Below are positions 55,316-61,667 of a DNA stretch of 64,000 bases, piece by piece. A model generated the notes under the pieces. It saw only the letters and a list, made by a program, of their open reading frames with translations, had not been told where the DNA came from and did not search any database. The stretch lies in NCBI GenBank assembly GCA_964653095.1, contig CAZZEH010000004.1:1-64000 (forward strand). Direction: 5' to 3'. A program made the translations under genes and the position numbers. This DNA is from JAMLHH01 sp964653095. GTDB taxonomy: Bacteria > Bacteroidota > Bacteroidia > Chitinophagales > JADIYW01. Numbering within the stretch: the stretch's first letter is position 1; every line of letters starts with the position of its first letter.

Positions 55316-56245
55316 TTATGATTCAAATCCTAATGAAAAGCCTTCGGTAAAGGATGACGTAATAAATATACTGGTGTTGATGGTCAGAGTGAATCCTGTC
55401 AGGTCCACACTGCCGTTGAGTACCAAGGTATTGCCCTGAATACTCCATGTACCATAACCGCCGTAATAGGTCTGCACAAAAGAAAGGATTCCTCCTTTGG
55501 TCTGTATATCCGTTCCCGGAATCGGCGTAATCAGTGTTCCGGAAGCATTGCGGAAGTCTATCGTATAATAGTCTGTCAGGTCTGCCAGTGGAGGTATATT
55601 GGCTGTCAGTGCATTCTGTGTACCGATGATACTCAATGATCCGGTCTGTGCCAGGACTGCAGGTACTGAGAGGCTGACCAAATTACTTCCCGGGGTGTGC
55701 TGCCAAGAGCCGTAAAAATACCAACTGTTGGCTATCCAGGTCATCATCGCCGGAATGCTGGCAAAACCTTCTGCAGGAGGCATAGGCAGTGCCGGCATGG
55801 AGTCTAATATCAGGGTGATATGATATCTGTAATCTGCCGGGTCGTAGTTGGCCAACAGATGCAGACCGTTGGCATCGGGATTGAACTGGTCGCCTACCAC
55901 AAAATCGAAGAAGTCCAAAGTGCCGTCTGCTGCGACGTACTCAATATTGAAATGTACCTGCTCGTATTCTATCCTGTGAGTAATCTTTTTCACCTTTATT
56001 CTGGGCTCAAAAAGACGGATGGCTTCCAACATTTCTTTCTTCATATTGGGCACAGCGGTATTCACCGGTCTGTCCACCCAGTCAAAGAGCCGGGAGCCAA
56101 AATGGGGTCTGAGCGGGTCTTCTCCTTTGCGCGTGAGCAGTATCGTACCTATGCACTGCTTGACATCATCTGCTCCGGTGACAATGCTGTCCGGCTGCAG
56201 AAGACTCATCTGCCAGTTGATGGTGTGGATATCTGTTACGCGCAT
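55316..56245 (-). CDS. GpW/gp25-family baseplate wedge protein with C-terminal extension
   Basis: About 310 residues from ATG 56245 (MRVTDIHTINWQMSL). The first ~130 match the gpW/gp25 lysozyme-like wedge fold (IGTILLTRKGEDPLRPHFGS, VPNMKKEMLEAIRLFEPRIK). Beyond this is a ~180-residue beta-rich extension, so it is about twice the length of P2 gpW. The extension has no recognisable family and may be a fused adaptor. The frame is open to 56320 through repeat sequence; I reject that extension. Confidence 0.85.
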   Translation of the reverse strand: MRVTDIHTINWQMSLLQPDSIVTGADDVKQCIGTILLTRKGEDPLRPHFGSRLFDWVDRPVNTAVPNMKKEMLEAIRLFEPRIKVKKITHRIEYEQVHFNIEYVAADGTLDFFDFVVGDQFNPDANGLHLLANYDPADYRYHITLILDSMPALPMPPAEGFASIPAMMTWIANSWYFYGSWQHTPGSNLVSLSVPAVLAQTGSLSIIGTQNALTANIPPLADLTDYYTIDFRNASGTLITPIPGTDIQTKGGILSFVQTYYGGYGTWSIQGNTLVLNGSVDLTGFTLTINTSIFITSSFTEGFSLGFES

Positions 56246-56298
56246 ACTTTCCAAAACTAAAAAGTTTCTGGCGTGGAGGTTTTGCTGTTTGTTTGCTA

Positions 56299-56402
56299 CG
56301 CTTCGCAGACCACAGACCACACTTCGACAGGCTCAGTGACCGCGGACGACAGACCACAGACCACAGACCACACTTCGACAGGCTCAGTGACCGCGGACGA
56401 CG
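56299..56402. repeat. Tail-operon repeat R2 (two copies)
   Basis: Two identical 38-base units at 56313-56350 and 56364-56401, each with heptamers CAGACCACA, the core CTTCGACAGGCTCAGTG and ACCGCGGACGAC. It lies between the gp25-like start and the HicA gene. Confidence 0.85.
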
Positions 56403-56466
56403 GTATTCGCCGACAAGAAAAAACAGAAATAATATTGTTGAAAGCTTGTTTAATGGTAACTGTTTT

Positions 56467-56482
56467 ACTATCTTAGTATAGT
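56467..56482 (+). promoter_or_regulatory. Possible HicB operator
   Basis: Short dyad ACTAT-6-ATAGT about 20 bases before hicA. HicB proteins with a C-terminal helix-turn-helix bind operators at their own promoter; the site is a weak guess from position and symmetry. Confidence 0.25.
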
Positions 56483-56501
56483 CAAACAAAAACAGAGAGG
56501 T

Positions 56502-56696
56502 GTGATTAAGAAAGTGAAAGAGATGATAGACCTGATAGAAGCAGACGGGTGGTATCAGATATGTCAGAAAGGTAGCCACAGGCAGTACAGACACCCGACA
56601 AAGAAAGGAAGAGTTACCATACCTGACCATGGTAAAAACAAAGACTTAGGACATCAAACAGTAGCATCCATTTTAAAACAAGCCGGGTTGAAATAG
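56502..56696 (+). CDS. hicA: HicA-family mRNA interferase toxin
   Basis: 64 residues. Typical HicA fold: KVKEMIDLIEADGWYQICQK, catalytic His in GSHRQYRHP, then RVTIPDHG and ILKQAGL. HicA cleaves mRNA and blocks translation. The start is GTG at 56502, preceded by an AGAGAGG Shine-Dalgarno-like run. hicB follows 21 bases later. It is on the opposite strand from the tail operon around it and bracketed by repeats R2 and R3, so it is an inserted cassette. Confidence 0.9.
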   Translation: MIKKVKEMIDLIEADGWYQICQKGSHRQYRHPTKKGRVTIPDHGKNKDLGHQTVASILKQAGLK

Positions 56697-56717
56697 TCCC
56701 GGCGTAAAAAATCTTAT

Positions 56718-57125
56718 ATGAAAAATCAGGTTTTAGTAGAAATCGAATACAGCGGCAATAACTTTTCTGCTTATGTGTCGGAGCTTCCCGGATGTGTCTC
56801 TGTGGCGGATACCCCCAAGGAGATGGAAGAGAGCATTAAGGAAGCTATAAGTTTTCACGTAGAGGGCAGTCTGGAGGATGGCGATTCTGTTCCCGATAAG
56901 TTTAGAGGGCAGTATGAGCTGGCGTTTCAGTTTGATACGCAGGGTCTGCTGCACTACTACAAAGGGATATTTCAGAATGCAGCTTTAGAGCGCATTACAG
57001 GCATCCATCAGAAGCAGTTGGCACATTATGCGAGCGGACTGCGTAAGCCACGTCCTGAGACTGCTAAGAAGATAGAAAACGCCTTGCACCGTTTGGGTGA
57101 AGAGCTTTTAGCTGTACGCCTTTAG
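56718..57125 (+). CDS. hicB: HicB-family antitoxin with C-terminal DNA-binding domain
   Basis: 135 residues. The N-terminal ~70 are the HicB fold (VEIEYSGNNFSAYVSELPGC, SIKEAISFHVEG). The C-terminal part is a helix-turn-helix (ERITGIHQKQLAHYASGLRK) as in HicB proteins that autoregulate. It neutralises HicA and probably represses its own promoter. It is followed by a probable terminator at 57164-57197. Confidence 0.9.
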   Translation: MKNQVLVEIEYSGNNFSAYVSELPGCVSVADTPKEMEESIKEAISFHVEGSLEDGDSVPDKFRGQYELAFQFDTQGLLHYYKGIFQNAALERITGIHQKQLAHYASGLRKPRPETAKKIENALHRLGEELLAVRL

Positions 57126-57163
57126 TTTTTGTTTGACGACTGATTAAAGTCTTTACGGCTATG

Positions 57164-57197
57164 CCCTGTCCGCCGCGGTGGATGGGGTGTTTTTTAT
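57164..57197 (+). terminator. Probable terminator of hicAB
   Basis: Stem CCCTGTCCGCC with GGTGGATGGGG (including G-T pairs), followed by TGTTTTTTATT, 38 bases after the hicB stop. Confidence 0.55.
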
Positions 57198-57199
57198 TA

Positions 57200-57290
57200 G
57201 ACCACACTTCGGCACTTCGGCAAGCTCAGTGACCACAGACGACTGACCGCGGACCACACTTCGACAGGCTCAGTGACCGCCGTATTCGCT
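57200..57290. repeat. Tail-operon repeat R3
   Basis: Two core copies (GGCAAGCTCAGTGACCAC and CTTCGACAGGCTCAGTGACC) with GACCAC/GACCGC heptamers between. It lies between the hicAB terminator and the end of the V-like gene. Confidence 0.8.
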
Positions 57291-57302
57291 GATTGCTCTC
57301 CC

Positions 57303-57950
57303 TTATACGAGGGGTGGTGTGGTAGGACTACCCATAGAATCTTCGTGAGTGTGTAGCTTCAAAGAAGTAGTTCCTGCTATTACGTCTTCTTCTGTATAAA
57401 TTCCTGACGGAGCTGCCATAGGAGCACCGGAAGCTCCTGCAAAGCCTGCCGCTGTAACCTGACCTGCGACAGCAAGGTTTCCGGTTGCCTGTATATTGGG
57501 TGCGTCGATTTTGACAGAGAGAGCTTTGACCTCCACTTCTCCGGTGGCAGTTTCTAATTTGATGTCTCCGGAAGATTTTACTTTGAAGTCTCCGTCGCAT
57601 TCGACTTTTATATCCCCTTTGCCTTTGAGCTTAATATTACCGGAATTTCGGTCTATTTCTATCTGCAGTTTGTCGCCGTTGATATCGATATTAATCTTTG
57701 TATCTGAGACGTTTCCTGCCGGTTTGTTTTTGGCGGAGTAAATAGCTCCTCCCACTACTCCGAACTGCATATTATCATCCATGATGCACCACACGTGCTC
57801 ATTGATCACAAAGGGGAAGGAATATTTGTCTTCTTTGGTGGCGGGCATGGAGACAGGGAGCGGGTTGCTCACGATGCCTTCTGCTTCAAAATAGACGCGC
57901 ACCAGCCCGTTGGCAGTGTCGAGTTCTGATATGTATCCGAATTTTAGCAC
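57303..57950 (-). CDS. Baseplate assembly/spike protein V-like (gpV)
   Basis: About 216 residues from GTG 57950 (VLKFGYISELDTANGLVRV). The N-terminal OB-like domain (VISELD...EHVWCIMDD, GVVGGAIYS) is that of phage baseplate protein V/VgrG spikes. From about residue 105 a beta-helix repeat appears as GDI/GDF/GEV steps (KGKGDIKVECDGDFKVKSSG). The distal part ends HEDSMGSPTTPPL, near the apex that carries metal-binding residues in spikes. The frame is open to 58115, but residues upstream of the GTG are translated repeat R4 and are rejected. Confidence 0.88.
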   Translation of the reverse strand: MLKFGYISELDTANGLVRVYFEAEGIVSNPLPVSMPATKEDKYSFPFVINEHVWCIMDDNMQFGVVGGAIYSAKNKPAGNVSDTKINIDINGDKLQIEIDRNSGNIKLKGKGDIKVECDGDFKVKSSGDIKLETATGEVEVKALSVKIDAPNIQATGNLAVAGQVTAAGFAGASGAPMAAPSGIYTEEDVIAGTTSLKLHTHEDSMGSPTTPPLV

Positions 57951-57956
57951 TTTGTT

Positions 57957-58217
57957 TAATTGATAATTGAGAGTTGATAATTGAAAATGTTTTTTTTTAG
58001 ACCACAGACGACTGACCGCGGACAGCCGTATTTGCAGAGTGACTTTAGACCACAGACGACTGACCGCGGACCGCCGTATTTGCTGAGTGACTTTTGACCA
58101 CAGACGACTGACCACACTTCGACAAGCTCAGTGGCCACGGACGGCACTTCGGCACTTCGGCAAGCTCAGTGTACCACTCTGCTCAGTGACCATCTGTGGT
58201 CCGTGGTCCGTGGTCTC
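57957..58217. repeat. Tail-operon repeat R4 (several copies)
   Basis: Begins with an AT-rich block (TTGATAATTGAAAATG), then three GACCACAGACGACTGACC units, CTTCGACAAGCTCAGTG, a second core, and ends GTGGTCCGTGGTCCGTGGTC, which is complementary in style to the left heptamers. It lies between V-like and D-like genes and extends the V frame spuriously. Confidence 0.85.
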
Positions 58218-58218
58218 A

Positions 58219-59283
58219 TCACAGGTCTCCGAAGAAGTCCATTTTCCTTGTGTCTTCATTTTCTTTTTTTGTTTCTTTTTTTGTTTCTGTTTCAAATTTG
58301 TAGTTGATTTTATAAATTTCAAGGTCTGCCAGCCAGCCGTCGGCATTGCTGATGGTGTGGGAAGCGGAATGGATGATGAAATCTCCAGAGAGTCTGCCCA
58401 GTCCTTTGAGGCTGATTACATTGCCGGAAAGGGCAAAAGGCGAGCCGGGAAGCGTAATTGTGCCGGACTGTTGCAATTGATTCGCTTCCCTTAAGGCCGC
58501 CCTTGTCATTTCTTTGGCTTGTGTTTCGTTTTCTGCGGTAAGTTTGAGTACCAGCACATCGTCTGTATCTCTGATGTCTTCGTCTGCCTCCTGATGTGTG
58601 ATCAGCTCTCCGTTCTCGGGATTGTGATAACTGATTTTTGCGTGTTTGTAGGTGCCTGTGCTTTTGTCTTTGAAGGAATAGGATATCAGGTCTTTACGCT
58701 CGTAAGTTTTTACGCTTTTGCTTTGGGTCAGCTCTGTCTTTTTGATGAAGACTAAGGTTTTGTCTTTCACGCTGAAGGTGTATCCGTAATCTTTGGCCAG
58801 CTTGGCCAGAAAGGAAAGAGAGCTGTCCTGGTTCTGTACCAGTCGCCCTATCTTCACCGCTTCAATGCTGCCCTGTACCCTCAGCCCGAGATTACCTGCT
58901 ACGGTGTTGATGACTTCTCTCAGTGTTTTGTTTTCATGCACGTGGCTTTTGTTGGTGCGTTTCTGCCCCTCTTTGAATCCCGCAGCTATGCAGCGGATAT
59001 TCACCGTGTCGGGTGCTCCTCTGAGTTCTATCTCATCAATCTCAAAGGTACCGCAGTTCATGCTACTTCCTCCGGCAATACCTACCTGTGCCGTTATTTT
59101 TGCTCCCTTCTCCGGATACCACTCTAAATTCCATAGCCCGTCAATGTCTTCGACTTCGATGTCCAAGGTGTCTGCTTCTTCCAATCTATCCGTATAATTG
59201 AATGACATGAGGTCCCGGGAGATATCTTCGGTGATGTCTTTTCCGTTGTAGAGGACTTTGAGTATGGGTTTTTCTGTTTGCAT
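58219..59283 (-). CDS. Late control protein D-like baseplate hub (gpD/VgrG family)
   Basis: 354 residues. Matches the phage late control D/VgrG hub: ILKVLYNGKDITEDISRDL start, DTLDIEVEDIDGLW, IRCIAAGFKEGQKRTNKSHV, YGYTFSVKDKTLVF, FIIHSASHTIS and a charged tail rich in KKETKKE. It forms the hub ring at the tail tip on which the V-type spike sits. Between V-like and X-like genes as expected in P2-like order, though separated by repeats R4 and R5. Confidence 0.9.
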   Translation of the reverse strand: MQTEKPILKVLYNGKDITEDISRDLMSFNYTDRLEEADTLDIEVEDIDGLWNLEWYPEKGAKITAQVGIAGGSSMNCGTFEIDEIELRGAPDTVNIRCIAAGFKEGQKRTNKSHVHENKTLREVINTVAGNLGLRVQGSIEAVKIGRLVQNQDSSLSFLAKLAKDYGYTFSVKDKTLVFIKKTELTQSKSVKTYERKDLISYSFKDKSTGTYKHAKISYHNPENGELITHQEADEDIRDTDDVLVLKLTAENETQAKEMTRAALREANQLQQSGTITLPGSPFALSGNVISLKGLGRLSGDFIIHSASHTISNADGWLADLEIYKINYKFETETKKETKKENEDTRKMDFFGDL

Positions 59284-59296
59284 TTGTGTTGTTTTT

Positions 59297-59413
59297 CAGA
59301 CCACAGACCACGGACGATGGACGACACTTCGACGATGCTCAGTGACCGCCGTATTTGCGGAGTGTTCTTCGACGATGCCCTTTGTGGTCTGTCGTCCGTG
59401 GTCTGTGGTCTCT
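59297..59413. repeat. Tail-operon repeat R5 (long hairpin)
   Basis: Perfect 20-base inverted arms at 59298-59317 and 59392-59411 (AGACCACAGACCACGGACGA and its complement) around a core with CTTCGACGATGCTCAGTG. It fills the gap between the D-like start and the end of the X-like gene and could fold as one long stem in RNA or single-stranded DNA. Confidence 0.88.
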
Positions 59414-59415
59414 AA

Positions 59416-59643
59416 TTACAAATCACGCTTCCAAGGTGGGAGGAGCATACGGTTGACCTCCACAGTGTTATCTTCGAGTACGGGTATTTCGAGAACTGCG
59501 CCGGTCATGATTCTTTCTGAAATGGGTGCTTTCAGATTGGCTTCAATGATGCGCCGGACTTCGTAGGGGTTGCCGTACATTTTTTGTGATACGGTATCCC
59601 AACGCTCTCCTTCCTGTGTCTGGTATTGTATGGTTTTAGTCAT
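59416..59643 (-). CDS. Tail protein X-like (LysM-type)
   Basis: 75 residues. TIQYQTQEGERWDTVSQKMY, then NPYEVRRIIEANLKAPI and MTGAVLEIPVLE match the small LysM-like domain of P2 gpX, a tail component placed near the tail tip. LysM folds often bind peptidoglycan-like glycans. It lies 4 bases from the GH-like gene and ends at R5. Confidence 0.88.
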   Translation of the reverse strand: MTKTIQYQTQEGERWDTVSQKMYGNPYEVRRIIEANLKAPISERIMTGAVLEIPVLEDNTVEVNRMLLPPWKRDL

Positions 59644-59647
59644 GGCT

Positions 59648-60646
59648 TTATTTTATATAGCTGAAATGTGCCCCGGTCTTAGTCCAGAGGGTATGGTAGT
59701 AGGTGTGTTCTACGCCATACTTGTCTTTTGCAATGAGGCTGAACCGATCTGTAAAGTCTTTGACTTTGGCTTGTTGCAGGAGATTGCCCGCAGCACTCTC
59801 CGCGTTCCACTCTGTGATCCGCACCGGAATGGACGGGTCTAAATGACTCATCTCATAATCCAGAGAATCTTTTATATGTCTGTCTTCATACCCTCCGGTA
59901 TATACATGAACAGCGAGAAAGATGTTTTTGTTGTTTTTGGCAAACTTTCGGGCGTATTCATTCCATACTTTATGCTTGCCTACTCTTTCATCTGTGACGG
60001 ATATTCCTACTGGTATGTGGTCGCCGATTACTTTTCGCACTGCCGGAAGTACTTCGTCATGCAGATATCTGAAAAATTGTTCTATGTGTGGGCGGGCGTC
60101 CTCGGCTTTATTGCTCTTACCCACAATGTAGTCGGCGTAATAGGTTTCATTTTCCAGTTCGACAGATATGAGGTTTGTGTTGTCCCTGATATATTTCAAC
60201 GAGTCTAAAGATTCTTTCAGATCGCATTCATTCATGTAAGGCATGTGGCTGTTAAACGTGAATGCCATGGTCTCACATTCAAGCTGCCGGTAGGCTTCTG
60301 TCAAATTGTACAGATAGCTTTTGTCCACCCACTTCACCAGAGACTTCACTACCTGCTTTCTGTTGCCGGTGAGCATCCACACCAGGAACTGTAATCTCTG
60401 CAACAGGTTGTGTTTTTGGTTGGAGAGCTGCTGCCACATGGTTGCGGTGTATTCGCTCTCTCCATATGCGCTTTCGCTCAAATTCATGTAGTTGCTCATG
60501 GTTCCCGAAAAACGTACGTGTCGGTACATCTTCGGAGGCACTTTGTCTTTGATTTGTTTCAATAAAGATTGCGGCAGTCCGCTTTGCTTGTTGTGTGCGA
60601 GGGTGATGTAATGGAACATCTGGCCCCAATTAAATCCATTTATCAT
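59648..60646 (-). CDS. Glycoside-hydrolase-like protein (clan GH-A pattern) in the tail operon
   Basis: 332 residues, no signal peptide. Features read as a TIM-barrel glycosidase of the clan GH-A type: an early strand RHVRFSGTMSNYMN, strand-4 acid/base motif VELENETYYADY (Asn166-Glu167), strand-6 HVYTGGY (247-253) and strand-7 RITEWNAES (Glu279). The 112-residue gap between the two acids fits this clan. It lies between U-like and X-like tail genes, 4 bases before X, and begins just after repeat R6. A role in degrading host cell-wall or capsule glycan is inferred; it may also be an inert structural domain. Confidence 0.6.
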   Translation of the reverse strand: MINGFNWGQMFHYITLAHNKQSGLPQSLLKQIKDKVPPKMYRHVRFSGTMSNYMNLSESAYGESEYTATMWQQLSNQKHNLLQRLQFLVWMLTGNRKQVVKSLVKWVDKSYLYNLTEAYRQLECETMAFTFNSHMPYMNECDLKESLDSLKYIRDNTNLISVELENETYYADYIVGKSNKAEDARPHIEQFFRYLHDEVLPAVRKVIGDHIPVGISVTDERVGKHKVWNEYARKFAKNNKNIFLAVHVYTGGYEDRHIKDSLDYEMSHLDPSIPVRITEWNAESAAGNLLQQAKVKDFTDRFSLIAKDKYGVEHTYYHTLWTKTGAHFSYIK

Positions 60647-60656
60647 AGTTGTTTGT

Positions 60657-60803
60657 TTTTAGACGACTGACCACGGACCACGGGCGACACTTCGACAGTT
60701 CGGCTCCGCTCACTGCTCAGTGACCGCCGTATTTGCTGATGGTTCTACGCCGGCGACAGTATCCGTGGTCTGTGGTCTGTGGTCTGTGGTCTGTGGTCTA
60801 TAA
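60657..60803. repeat. Tail-operon repeat R6 (heptamer array)
   Basis: Left end GACGACTGACCACGGACCAC, a core with CACTTCGACAG, and a right end with five tandem GTGGTCT heptamers (60765-60799). It lies between the GH-like start and the end of the U-like gene. Confidence 0.85.
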
Positions 60804-60809
60804 ATGATT

Positions 60810-61667
60810 TCATATTTTTCTAAGTATTACTTCTCTTGATAATTGCACGGAGCTGTCAGAGACCATGCGTGTGGCGGTCTTGACATTGACCATGGAGTCG
60901 TTGATGCCGGTGAGTGATGGTGGTGAGGTCATCAGGCTTTTTAGTTCTGTGAGTTTGTCTTTTGTGTGATTCACTGAAGCTATTATACCGGTGGCGGTAG
61001 ATACTTTGTCCTGCACTACTGCTACTGCGGCGATAGCTTTGTCCAAAGCTGCCTGTGCTCTGTCAGCCTTCTTACGGATGTCATCTATCTTGCTGGTCGG
61101 ATTGGGTGAGTCTATCATCCTCTGAGTGAGGTCTGTGACTTCCAGTGTCCTGTTTTGTGACTCTATGACAGAGGTCAATGCTACTGCTTCCAGAGTGATT
61201 GGCTGCTCCGGTAATCGGTTGATCTGTGTCTTATCACCCACTGCCAAAGCTTTCTTTCTGTCAGCCTGTGCCTGCCTCGCTTCGGTGTCTTCGTCCACGT
61301 ATTCTAACAGTACTACCTCCACGTTGACATCCATAGGCAGTCCGTCATCAAAAGCGGTGAGGATATCTTTTTCTAAGGACTTGACCACGTAGTCTCCGAC
61401 ATACTGCCCGGTGCCGAGAAGCAGGGGTAATACTTCGCCATCGCGCTTCCAGGTCTCCAAGTCTTCTAACTCCTGCTGTGGGTTGCAAAACTCTACTCTG
61501 AGCTTGAATGAGAGTGTGAGTTCTTCCAAGGTCTCTCCGAGATGCTGTAATCGGGGTTTGATGCCTATCAGCTCTAATTGTGCGAGATTGGCTTCATTGC
61601 CTGATGTGGACCAGCTTCTTGGTGCGAGTCTTCCTGAGTAGGTTTTATTTGCGAGTTGAAACAGCAT
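60810..61667 (-). CDS. Tail protein U-like (gpU family) with C-terminal extension
   Basis: 285 residues. The N-terminal ~125 match P2 gpU (MLFQLANKTYSGRL, LEELTLSFKLRVEFCNPQQ, GQYVGDYVVKSLEKD). The rest (about 130-285) is a long helical extension with QAALDKAIAAVAVVQDKV-like sequence, not in short gpU. gpU caps and completes the tail tube. Its ATG adjoins the tape-measure stop, and R6 follows its own end. Confidence 0.82.
   Translation of the reverse strand: MLFQLANKTYSGRLAPRSWSTSGNEANLAQLELIGIKPRLQHLGETLEELTLSFKLRVEFCNPQQELEDLETWKRDGEVLPLLLGTGQYVGDYVVKSLEKDILTAFDDGLPMDVNVEVVLLEYVDEDTEARQAQADRKKALAVGDKTQINRLPEQPITLEAVALTSVIESQNRTLEVTDLTQRMIDSPNPTSKIDDIRKKADRAQAALDKAIAAVAVVQDKVSTATGIIASVNHTKDKLTELKSLMTSPPSLTGINDSMVNVKTATRMVSDSSVQLSREVILRKI

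Noticed and set aside
53041..60803. Spaced repeats resembling a CRISPR array
   Set aside because: Copies are irregular in length and spacing, lie between tail genes, have no uniform spacers, and no cas gene is present.
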